A stretch of 64,000 nucleotides of DNA from Pyrenopolyporus hunteri (lineage: Eukaryota; Ascomycota; Sordariomycetes; Xylariales; Hypoxylaceae): positions 620,001 to 684,000 of the forward strand of contig CADCXC010000043.1 in NCBI GenBank assembly GCA_902806595.1. Reading direction: 5' to 3'. Positions 23,130-33,995 of this stretch are shown in pieces. A program made the translations under genes and the position numbers. A model generated the notes under the pieces. That model was not told the DNA's origin. It saw only the letters and a program-made list of their open reading frames with translations, and ran no database searches. Position 1 is the stretch's first letter, and each line of letters opens with the position of its first letter.

Positions 23130-24441
23130 ATGTCTTGCTGCGCGAGAATCCTGACCAGACGATGCCCCCGCGCATCGTCTACTTTTACGAAGACTACTTC
23201 TGCCGCTTCGACTATTTCGACTACTTCGACTATAGGACAATTCAGACAAATGCATTCCTCAAAACCGACCGCGACAGCCCCGACGCCGAGCGCTCTCTCC
23301 GAATTTAATCGGAAGTCTAACACTGTTCCCGTGCCGCCCGAGTCGAGGGAAAACCCGACAGTCGGCATCGCGCCGAGTCCGGGTACCAATTTCGGCCAGA
23401 AGCGATTAGCGGATTTCGATCTTACCGGCAAGGTTTTCATCGTTACCGGCGGCGCGCGAGGTCTGGGTCTATCGCTGGCAGAGGCGCTCGCGGAAACGGG
23501 AGGAAAGGGTATGTCTTAAGCCGTCACACCCATACATTGGGATTGGCACACCTTCGGGCATTCGGTATATTTAAATGACGAAATTGCAGTTTATTGTTTC
23601 GATCGCGAAGCGCACGCGGACGCGCATTGGGACGAAGCAGCGAGGAGAGCTCAAGAGTTCGGGGGTTCTCTGCACTACAAGCAGCAAGACGTACAGGACA
23701 CCGAAGGGCTCGACAAGTCTATCGCGTCAATTGCAGACAAGCATCAGCGCTTAGATGGCGTTATCGCGGCAGCTGGAGTTCAGCACCTCTCGCCAGCCGA
23801 GGAATGGACTAGGGAAGAAGTTAATCGAATGATGGATATCAACTACACAGGTGTCATGATGACGGCCACGAGCGCGGCGCGCCAGATGTTCAAGTACAAG
23901 ATCCACGGCAGCATGTGCTTCATCGCCAGCATGTCGGGTACAATTGCTAACAAGGGTCTTCTGTCGCCTGTAAGCAAATCCGAATGAATCCGAACGCGCC
24001 GTATTGAGTTCTGCGGGTCTAACATCAGATTACAGGTATATAATTCCTCAAAGGCCGCGGTCATCCAGCTCGCCCGCAACCTGGCAATGGAGTGGAGCCC
24101 CATTCGCAAGGATGGCACGGGAGGGATCCGAGTGAACTGCATCAGCCCCGGTCACATCTTGACGCCGATGGTGCTGAAGAACTTCGAAGAGGTCCCCGGA
24201 CTCCGCGAGAAGTGGGAGAGCGAGAATATGAGTACGTTATTCACCAATGCATCTACCTCAAATCATCTACCCGAAAGGTTTATCTTATGACCGTGAGCGG
24301 CATCTAACGCGACGCGTCACAGTGGGCCGATTGGCACAGACGAGCGAGTTCAAGGGCGCTGCTCTGTTTCTACTAAGCAATGCCAGTAGCTTTATGACAG
24401 GCAACAACCTTATCATTGACGGCGGACACACAGCATGGTAG
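23130..24441 (+). CDS. Short-chain dehydrogenase with long N-terminal extension (polyol/sugar reductase type), 4 exons
   Basis: Classical SDR, most like fungal D-arabinitol/mannitol/sorbose-type NAD(P)-dependent reductases. Exons 23130-23508, 23590-23969, 24036-24231 and 24323-24441 join to 357 residues; donors are GTATGT, GTAAGC and GTACGT, acceptors TGCAG, TACAG and CACAG. Motifs: TGGARGLG (106-113), AAAGVQ in place of NNAG, YNSSK (255-259, immediately after the second splice), INCISPGHI-type loop, and the ending IIDGGHTAW usual for the family. The first 95 residues are Arg/Ser/Thr-rich with a repetitive S/T stretch near residues 18-35; they may be a mitochondrial presequence. An in-frame ATG at 23052 would add 26 residues; I prefer 23130 because MSCCARILTRR looks like a presequence start. 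It is the last gene before the AT-rich block, about 470 bases from its edge. Confidence 0.88.
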
Positions 24442-24909
24442 AGAGCTGAACTTTTCCACTTAGCAATCCTCTTATCCGGCTTTCCAATCGGAGTTCTGTT
24501 GGCGATAACCGGAGTTTACGCAAGGGGGCGAGCATTCTCAGCTTGGCGGGACCACGCGAGAATCTTGCCCCAGAACAAAGATATCCGATGAGGGTTGGCC
24601 CTTTATTCAAGAGGCCAGATCCGCATCAATTGCGACCATTCCTCTGTACTTTTATTAGTCGAAATGTTGACACGACTGGACGATGGATGGATGATATCCT
24701 ATAGACCTGTCTGTACTATGTATATTGTTGATACGCGCATAAAATTCATAATTGTTCAAACCAACTTATTATGGCCGCCTTTTCTGTACTACTCGAATCG
24801 AGATCGACGCGGGTTGAAGGGAAGTAAATCATGGCAACCCGTCTGTACGCCGTAGCCCGTGGCGTTATCTAATATTGAATGTGGCGTTTCTCGGCCTAGG
24901 TAGGCTGGA
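24442..24909. other. 3' flank of dehydrogenase up to the AT-block boundary
   Basis: Ordinary-GC non-coding DNA; no gene seen. It ends at a CCTAGG (24895-24900) and the left arm of the long inverted repeat. Confidence 0.5.
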
Positions 24910-24986
24910 CGAAGTCCTGGAAACCGTTAAACCGCCATTCATTTTTATTTTACCGTACTGTTTAACATATAGTGCGACACACCGTA
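24910..24986 (+). repeat. Left arm of 77-bp inverted repeat bordering the AT-rich block
   Basis: Begins CGAAGTCC and ends ACACACCGTA. Its reverse complement is found at 52836-52912 at the other edge of the block, same length, no gaps, 8 differences by hand alignment. Differences in the inner part are all C/T or G/A (GTT against GCC, CTG against CTA, ATA against ACA, ACACACC against ACATACC), the kind RIP makes. Inside of this arm AT content rises sharply. Confidence 0.85.
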
Positions 24987-26720
24987 CTCTTAATTATTAA
25001 AGCTATATATATGATTTAACGTATATTTTTATTTAATTATGTAATGTTAAAAGATATTAATTAAATTAAATATTTATTTAAATATTTAAATAAAATAATA
25101 AAAATTATTAATTAATTATTATTAAAAGTAATTTTATATATTTTATAAATTTACGACGTAATTAAATTTAAATTTTACGATTTAATATATATAATATATT
25201 ATCGAAAAAAAAAAAAATAAAAAAAAAAAAAAGTAAAAATATTTTATCGTTTAATACGATTATAAAAAAACTTAATTCGTTTTTTTTATTAAATAATTTA
25301 TTATTTTCGATTAACGATTTATTATATTCGATTAATGATATATTATTTTTAATTATTAATTTAATATTTTTAACCGACGAGTCGATTTTATCGATATATA
25401 ACGTCGAAATTAATAAATTTAAATATTTAAATATAAATGTTTTTAAAAAAATTATATTATTAAATTTTTCGTATAATTAAATTATTTTAAAAATCGAAAT
25501 TTTTTATTTAAATTATAAGTATAATTACGATTTATTATTATATTTTAACGATTTAAACGACGAAAATATTTTATATTATTTAATATATTATATTTATTAT
25601 ATCGTAATTAAAAATTATTAACGTAATAACGAAAAATTAAGGGAAAATATTTCTTCGAATAATTTATATTTATTTAAAAATTAAAAAAGAAATAATTATA
25701 TTAATTTAATTAAAAATAATTTAATTTTACGAAATAAAAAATATTTTTTTTAAATGTTTAAATCGTTTAAATCGTTAAAAAAATTTTCGCTATCGAAAAA
25801 ATTTCGAAAAATAATTTAAAAAATTTTTTTATTATTTTTATTTATATAATTAAAAATATAAATTTAAAAAAATATCGAATGTATATATATATTTTTTATT
25901 ATTATATTTTTTTTTATTAATAATTATTTTAATAAATTTTAACGAATATAATTATTTAATTATTATATTTTTCGAAGATTAAATGTATTCGAAAAAAAAT
26001 AAATTATTAAAGGTATTTAAGTTTTTTAAAACGTTTAAATTTTTTTATAAATAATAAAAATTTATAAATTATTATTTAATTAAAAACGTTTATTTCGTCG
26101 ATAAATATTACGTATTTTTTCGCGAAAAAAAAGTTAAACGTTAATTTATATAAAACGATATACGTTTATATATATCGAATTAAATAAATTACGATTTTAA
26201 TCGAAACGAATAATATAATAAAATTTTTTTTCGTTATAATTTATATTATATTTACGATTTAAAAATATTTTTTATATTTTCGAAGCGTATAACGTTTATA
26301 AATTATAATAATCTTTAATACGTATTTTATATTTATATTATATAAAAACTATTCGATAATAATTATATTAATTAAAAATATTTCGTTAATTATTATAATC
26401 GATAATTAAATTTTTTTTATAATATTTTTTTTACGTATTATTTAATTCGATTTATTTAAAGTTTTTTTAATATTTATTATATATTAATTTTATATAAAAA
26501 TATATTAAAATTTTTTAAAATATATAATATTATTTCGAAAAAATACGAGTATATTTATAAAATTAAAAGAATATTAATATTTTTTATTAATAATAAATAT
26601 TAAATACAATCGAATAAAAATATTAAATTATTTAAATTTAAATCGTAATTTAAATTATTATTTAATAAAAAACGTAAATTAAATAATTTAAGAGATAATA
26701 TTAATAAACGACGAAATAAC

Positions 26721-26816
26721 AACGAAAAAAACGACGAAAAAAACGACGAAAAAAACGACGAAAAAAACGACGAAAAAAACGACGAAAAAAACGACGAAAA
26801 AAACGACGAAAAAAAT
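26721..26816 (+). repeat. 12-bp tandem repeat, eight units
   Basis: Unit GACGAAAAAAAC repeated eight times, almost perfect (first unit AACG, last ends AAT), followed by AAT/AAA/AGT triplets to a TAA at about 26904. Twelve bases is four codons; in one frame the run reads Asn-Asp-Glu-Lys repeats followed by an Asn/Lys/Ser tail. It may be the degraded low-complexity end of an old coding sequence, or a simple microsatellite. Confidence 0.85.
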
Positions 26817-26936
26817 AATAAAAATAGTAATAAAAGTAATAATAAAAGTAATAACGATAATAATAATATAAAAAATAATAAAAATAATAATAAAAATAAT
26901 AATTAATTTAATAACGAAATTAATAATATAAATATT

Positions 26937-27170
26937 TTCGATATTAACGATATTTTAAAAAAAATATCGAATTTTTATAAATTTAATTTATTATAAATTA
27001 AAATTCGAAAAATACGAAAATCGATTCGATTTTAATAACAGCGAATATATCGATAATAATTTCGATATTAATTATTTTTTAAAAAAAAATCGAGTTTTTA
27101 TAAATTTAATTTATTATAAATTAAAATTTAAAAAATGTAAAAATTTAATTAATTTTAATAATAATCGCGA
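26937..27170 (+). repeat. Direct duplication of about 124 bp
   Basis: The sequence from 26937 (TTCGATATTAACGATATTTT) recurs from 27061 with substitutions and small indels. The core TAAATTTAATTTATTATAAA is identical in both (26978 and 27101). It lies directly after the 12-bp array and may be two degraded copies of one domain-coding unit. Confidence 0.65.
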
Positions 27171-27184
27171 AAAAAAATGTATTT

Positions 27185-27241
27185 AAAACGATGGTTTCGT
27201 TTTCGTTAATAAAATTAAATTTATAAAAAAACCATCGTTTT
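27185..27241. repeat. Perfect 13-bp inverted repeat (hairpin)
   Basis: AAAACGATGGTTT (27185-27197) and AAACCATCGTTTT (27229-27241) are exact complements around a 31-base loop. It keeps ATGG/CCAT, which RIP should have altered, so it may be functional or recent. Confidence 0.7.
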
Positions 27242-28781
27242 ATAGTTTTATTAATTCGATACGATTATTTAAATCGAATTTATTTATATTTATTTTTATT
27301 ATTAAAAATAATTATATAAATATAATCGACGTTTATAAAAATAATAAATATTTTATTAAATATATATTCGAATTTAAATTTTAAATTTTAAAAAATAATT
27401 CGAACGTTTAATTTCGTTATATTAATTAATCGCGTATTATAAAATATAATTAATAAAAGGTTTTTATAATAACCGTATATTAAAAATTAAATAAACGATT
27501 TATAATAGTAAAAAAAAATGTTATTATTTATAAATTATTTAATAATTTTTTTTTTTTTTTTTTAATTTATTATTAATAATTTTTAAAGTTTATTAATAAA
27601 AAACGTAAAAATTATAAAAAAAATATTTAAATTTAAATTAATATACGTATTTAATTGTATTTTTATATATTTAAAATTATAAGTAAATTAAATAATTATT
27701 TAATTTAATTAATAATTATCGAAGTTTATTCGTTTTATTATTTTCGTTTAATATAGGATTAAAAATTTCGAAAAAAAAGGGAAAAAAAAACGGAAATATT
27801 ATCGTTATTTTAAATATTATAATCGAAATATCGCGGTTTATATTACGTCGTTAAATTTAAATTTAAAATAATAATAAATATTTTCTTTTTAATAAAATTA
27901 AAATAAAATTATATTATTTAATATAGGTTTAATTAATAACGTTTTTTTTAAAGAAAAAAAGTATTTTTATTATTAAAATTAATTATAAATAACGTTGCGT
28001 TTATTATTAAATTTTTTTTCGTTAAAATTAATTAACGTTAAATTAAAAAAAAAATATAATATTATATTCGAAGTTTTTATAATTAATAAAAGTTAATTTA
28101 TAAAAAATAATATTAGTTTACGAAATTACGTAATTATAATATAATCGAATTAAAAGTCAAATAATAAATTTTTTTAAATAAAAAAACTATTTATAACGTA
28201 AATAATTTTTTATATTATTTATCGATCGAATCGTTTTTTTATAAAAAAAAATATTAAAATATAATAATTAATACATCGCATTTTAAAATAATATAAATAT
28301 ACGGTTATAAGATTAAATATTACGTAATAATGTTTATTAAATATATTTTTATTAAAAATTAATAAATATTATTATAAAAAAATAAATTAAAAAAGAAAAT
28401 AAATAAACGACGCGTTTAAATAATTAATTAATTAATTAACGTTTATTTAATATAATTTACGTTTTTTCATTAAACGTATAATATAGTTTATAAAGTTAAA
28501 ACCCGCGGCGTGGCCGTTTTAAAATTTAGATAAATTCGTTTAATTTTTTTAAAAAAAAAATTAAATTCGAAACGAATTTTTAATAGTTTCGAAATATATT
28601 TTAAAAATAATTATTATTACGATTATATATATTATAAATTTAAAAGTATGAAATTTAATTTATTATATTTTAATATTTTTTTTTATAAAAGTTAATTAAA
28701 TTAATAAATAATAAATATTATAATTCGATACGATTAATTTAACTTTATTAAATAATTAATTATTAAATAAATAAAAGGTTA

Positions 28782-29419
28782 TAACACGGCGCGAGGTATT
28801 AAAAATTAAAAATAAAATTTCGTTAATATTATAAAAAAAAAAAAAAAAAAAATTAAATCGCAGTTCGAAAAATCGCGGTTTTATATTTAAGTTTTAACGA
28901 CGTATTCGGCCGGAGGTTCGATGTCGGTTATTTAATAAAATTGAACTTATTACATCGAATTATAATAAATCGTTAATTAATAATCGAAAAATTATTATAT
29001 AATCGTAAATTAATATTAAATAAATAAAAAGTCGTTAATTAATAATCGAAAAATTATTATACGATTATATAATAAAAAGTACGAAAATAAAAAAAATTAA
29101 TTAAATTATATATATATAAAAATTATAAATAAGTTAACTTCGTATTAATTAATATTTATATTTTTTTTAAAAGTTTATATTTTAAATTTTTATTATATAA
29201 AACGACGAAATATTTAATAAAAATATATCTATTATTATTATCGTTACGATAAATATTTTAATATTAAATTACATTATTATATCGATATTAAAGTTTCGAT
29301 CGAATACGCCGTCGAAATTTATATATAAAACCGCGATTTAATTTTTTTTTTTTTTTTATATATATATATAATATTAATAAAATTCGATTTTTAATTTTTA
29401 ATATTACGCGTCGTGTTAA
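28782..29419. mobile_element. Fold-back structure: about 125-bp inverted arms around a 260-bp repeat copy
   Basis: Left arm about 28782-28912 (AACACGGCGCGAGG, an A20 tract, AATCGCGGTTTTATAT, GACGTATTCGG) pairs with right arm about 29295-29419 read in reverse (AACACGACGCG, an A-rich tract, AATCGCGGTTTTATAT, GACGGCGTATTCG). The left arm has an extra insert of some 16-19 bases. Between the arms is a minus-strand copy of the 260-bp repeat. This could be a fold-back transposon or two head-to-head copies of one element. Confidence 0.6.
29014..29273 (-). repeat. 260-bp solo-LTR-like repeat, copy A
   Basis: Reverse-orientation copy: on the minus strand it starts TGTAATTTAATATT and ends TTTATTTAATA. 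It shares the internal blocks CGTAACGATAATAA, TTTCGTCGTTTTA, TCGTATTAAT-like and TATACGATTATATAATAA with the other five copies. A second partial piece of its end is duplicated just outside at about 28971-29006. Confidence 0.75.
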
Positions 29420-29802
29420 ATTTTATCGAATTTATTAACTTCGTTATATTTTAATTTTATAAAATAATAAAATACGAAGTAATTCGTCGCATTATATATA
29501 TATTAAATCGTAAATTTTCGAATTATTTTTTAATTTTTTTTTTTTAATTTTTTATAAAATTAATATAATTAATTTTTAATATTTAAATTTCGTTTTATAA
29601 TATTACGAAATTAATAAAATTAAAGTAAGGTATTTTATAAAAGTTTATTACGTCGTTACGTAATTTAAATAACTTTATATAAAATATATTTATATATTAA
29701 AGTAAATATCGAAAATAATAATATAAACGATAATATAAACGACGATATAAACGACGATTTAAAAATTAATATAAATATAAAATATTAAAGTTATTATAAT
29801 AA

Positions 29803-30061
29803 TGTAATTTTATATTAAAGTATTTATCGTAACGATAATAATAATAAATATATTTTTATTAAATATTTCGTCGTTTTATATAACGAAAATTTAAAGTATA
29901 TATTTTTAAAACGAATATAAATATCGATTAATATAAAGTTAATTTATTTATAACTTTTAGATATATATAATTTAATTAATTTACTTTATTTCGTATTTTT
30001 TATTATACGATTATATAATAATTTCCCGGTTATTTATTAACGATTTTTTATTTATTTAATA
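29803..30061 (+). repeat. 260-bp solo-LTR-like repeat, copy B
   Basis: Starts TGTAATTTTATATTAAAG, contains TTATCGTAACGATAATAA and TTATACGATTATATAATAA, ends TTTATTTAATA. Length and layout (TG start, end compatible with a RIP-changed CA, no coding capacity) suggest a solo LTR; no clear target duplication is visible. Confidence 0.75.
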
Positions 30062-31929
30062 ATTATAATTATCGTTATTATTATTATTATTATTATATTA
30101 TTATCGTTATTATATTTATTTTTATTATATATATTATTATTTATTTACGTATTTATATTTATTATTTATATTATTTATATCGTATCGATAATTTAATATT
30201 ATTTTATATATTTAAAAAAAATAATTTATTTTAAATCGATATTATAAATTTTTAAATTAACGTTATTATTTTTATTATTTATATTATTATTATTATTTAT
30301 AACATTATTAATCGATTTAAATAATCGAAGTACTTTATTTTTAATTACGAAACGACTTTTTTCGAATTCGTTATTATTATTATTATCGTTAAATAAAAAG
30401 TTATAATTTTTATTATTTTAACAAATTATAATTTTTTTATTAATAAAATAATGTTAATAAAATTTATTTTCAACGTTATTAAAATCGTTATCATTATTAC
30501 GGTCGTAATTATTAACTTAAAAACGAAAACGTTTTTTAAAAGTAAAAAATTTATCCTTAAAAAATCGAAGGATATTCGTAATAAAAAATATAATTATAAT
30601 TTTTATAATTAAATTATCGTTATTATTAACATTTTAAAAAACGAAAAATACGAATCGTTTCGTTTTCGAAAATTCGAAAAATCGCGTAATTTTATTATTA
30701 AAAATAATCTATATAAACCGAATAAATAAATATTTAAAATTAATATCGTAAATTTAATAAATTTCTTTATTATAAAATAAAATTTTTTATTCGTATAATA
30801 ATCGTAACGTATAAAATATATAAAATATTAATACGTAATCGTTATTTTTTAATTTAAAAATTAATATAAATTTTTTCGCGTCGAATATATTATAAATATT
30901 AATACGAAAAAAAATAATATTATTAATATTTTATATAAAAAATATCGTTATTTAATCGTAAATATCTATTTTATTATAATCGAATTAAGGTTTTTATTTT
31001 TTAAAAATAAAATAAACTTATTTATAACCGTAAAAAATTTACGTAATTTAATAATATTCGTTGTAATTTATCGTATTTTCCCGTTTTTTCGTTTTTAAAT
31101 ATTAAATTTTATAATCGAAAATAAATAAAATATCGAAATTTTACTAAAATAAAAGTAAATTATTATAAGGGAATATTTAATAGTCGAAATTTAAAATAAT
31201 CGAATAAAAATTTATATTCGATAATTAATATATAATAATAATAATAAAAATAACATTAATAAATTATAATATATTTATAAAATTATCGAAAAATTAAAAA
31301 ACGTAAAATTAATATTTTTTATTAAATAAAATATTATTATTAAATCGAATAAATCGTAAATCGTTTATTTTATTAAATATATTAAAATAAAAACGATTTA
31401 CGTCATTTTTAATAATTTAAATATTACCGATTATTATATAATAAATATAATACATTAAATCGTAATTAATATCATTAATATTTAACGTAAAAAACTTTAA
31501 AAAAAGTTAATATACGTTAAAATATTCGGGATAATAAATAAAAACGTATAATAAAAAAAGTTTAATCGATTCGATATTAATAATATAAAGTCGTATAAAC
31601 GGTTTAATCGTAAAAAATAATAAAGTTTAAAATTTTATTTTTAAATAACGAAATAATAAATAAAAAAAAATAAATAAAATATTTACTTATTTAATTAAAA
31701 TAATAAATATCGATTAAATAATAAGGTTAAATTTTAAATATAAATTATATAATTATATATTCGAATAATTAAATGAATTTTTATTTTATTAAATAATCGT
31801 TAATAAATCGAAAGACGGTTTTATTATTTATTTATTTATGTAAAATTACGATTTTTTAAATTTCGATTTTTTATAAATTTTACGATTATTTTTATAATTA
31901 TATAATTTTTAATATAATTTTCGTAATAT

Positions 31930-32567
31930 TTTTTAACTTTTATAAAAACTTATTTTATACCACTTTTAAAAAAATCGTCGTAAAAATCCACTTTATACTA
32001 TTTTATATTACTTTTCGAAAAAACCGTTGTAAAAATCTACCCTATATTATTTTTAAAAAAATTGTTACGAAAATTTACCTTATATTATTTTATATTACCT
32101 TTCGAAAAAACCGTCGCGAAAATTTACCTTATATCATTTTTAAAAAAATCGTTATAAAAGTTTACCCTATATTATTTTATATTACCTTTCGAAAAAATCG
32201 TCGCGAAAATTTACCTTATATTATTTTTAAAAAAGTTGTTATAAAAATTTACTTTATACTATTTCATACCATTTTTCGAAAAAACCGTCGTAAAAATTTA
32301 TCTTATATTATTTTTAAAAAAATCGTCGCGAAAATTTACCCTATACCATTTTATACTATTTTTCGAAAAAATCGTTACGAAAATCTATCCTATATTATCT
32401 TTAAAAAAATCGTCGCAAAAATCCATCTTATATTATTTTATATTACCTTTCGAAAAAATCGTCGTAAAAATTTACCCTATATTATCTTTAAAAAAATCGT
32501 TGCGAAAATCTACCCTATATTATCCTATATTACTTTTTAAAAAAACCGTCGCGAAAATTTATCCGTA
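31930..32567 (+). repeat. 87-bp tandem array, about seven units
   Basis: The marker CGAAAAAACCG (with C/T variation) falls at 32016, 32103, 32190, 32277, 32364 and 32451, each exactly 87 bases apart, with a changed copy at 32538 and a worn first unit from about 31930. Each unit is itself two related subunits of roughly 48 and 39 bases sharing AAAATTTACC-TATATTATTTT. Differences between units are almost all C/T or G/A. Unlike the surroundings the array keeps many CpC, CpT and some CpA cytosines (TACCCTAT, ATCCAC, ACC). Confidence 0.9.
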
Positions 32568-32675
32568 TAATTTTTTTATATTTAATTTTAAATATATAAT
32601 TCGAAAAATTCTTCGAAAAATATTACGAAAAATATATCGAATTAAAATTAAATTTATATAATTAAATTATAATAA

Positions 32676-32935
32676 TGTAACTTCGTATTAAAGTATTTAT
32701 CGTAACGATAATAACAATAAATATATTTTTATTAAATGTTTCGTCGTTTTACGTAATAAACATTTAAAATATAAACTTTTAAAAATAATATAAATATCGA
32801 TTAATACGAAATTAATTTATTTATAACTTTTATATATATATAATTTAATTAATTTTATTTATTTTCGTATTTTTTATTATACGATTATATAATAACCTTT
32901 CGATTATTAATTAACAACTTTTTATTTATTTAATA
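32676..32935 (+). repeat. 260-bp solo-LTR-like repeat, copy C
   Basis: Starts TGTAACTTCGTATTAAAG, includes TTTCGTCGTTTTACGTAA and ends TTTATTTAATA; it is the best preserved copy. AAATTTATATAATTAAAT occurs just before (32650) and just after (32937) it, but the same phrase recurs downstream, so this need not be a target-site duplication. Confidence 0.8.
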
Positions 32936-33909
32936 TAAATTTATATAATTAAATATATATAATTAAATTTATTCGATTTAAATTTTTTAAATAAAATTAT
33001 ATGTTAAATTAAAATTAAATTTATGTAATTAAATTTATATAATTCGAATTTTTTATATAAATTTATTTAATTCGATTTATTTAATTAAATTAATTTAATT
33101 AATAAAATCGTTTATTAAAATGCGAATAATTTTAAATATAATAATATAACGTTTAATAAAACGGTTTAATTAATTAAATAAACGCGTAACATAAGCCGTT
33201 TAACGTAACGTACGCGTAATTTATTAACGTAACATATAATTTATATAACGTAGAAAATGTAGCTCGTAAATTTTTACGTAATTAAATTCTTTTTTATTTA
33301 GAAAAAAAATTAAAATATATCTCGAAATTTTTTTAAATAAAGTTAAGTAATTAATAACGAATTTAAATACGATTTTGTTATTTTATTTTATATATATTTA
33401 AATATTTAAAGTAAATATATAAAATTATAATTAAAATAATAAAACAATTATTAAACTTTTTATTTAAATTTTTAAAATAATGTATACGTGTATATTTACA
33501 TATATTAAACGACTTTTTATATGCGTAAATATATATATATTTATAAGGTATTAATAACTATTATACGAAAAATATTTAATTAAATATTAAATTAATATAT
33601 ATTTAATTAATAAAAATAAAATTAAGTTATTATTAATTTTAATTTTTTTATCGTAAACTTATATAAAATGTTAAATAACGCATTTTTATCGAAATATTTT
33701 TAATTATAATTTTAACGAAATATAATATAACTTTTTATTAAAATCTTTTATTATATTTTTTATTATTATAATAAAATTAATTATATAATAAAAAAAATAA
33801 TTATATTTTTATATAAATTATTTAATTATTTTTAATTTTTAATTTAAATATATATATTAATTATTAATTAAAGTATTTAATATATATTTATAATAAAATA
33901 ATTACGATT

Positions 33910-33995
33910 TTTTTTTACGGTTTTTTTTACGATTTAATATCGCAACCTTATTTTACGACCCCTTTTACGACCTTTTTTATAACGTTTTTTACGAT
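33910..33995 (+). repeat. Degenerate short tandem repeat TTTTACGACC
   Basis: T-runs ending in ACG or ACGACC recur every 12-15 bases (ACGG 33917, ACGA 33930, ACGACC 33955 and 33967, ACG 33982, ACGA 33991). Copies differ mainly by C/T. It keeps CpC sites like the 87-bp array. Confidence 0.45.

Noticed and set aside
1134..24441. Secondary-metabolite gene cluster (P450, dehydrogenases, transporter)
   Set aside because: No backbone enzyme or pathway regulator, wide spacing and SRP54 in between.
31930..32567. CRISPR-like array
   Set aside because: Contiguous tandem units with no unique spacers, in a eukaryotic genome.
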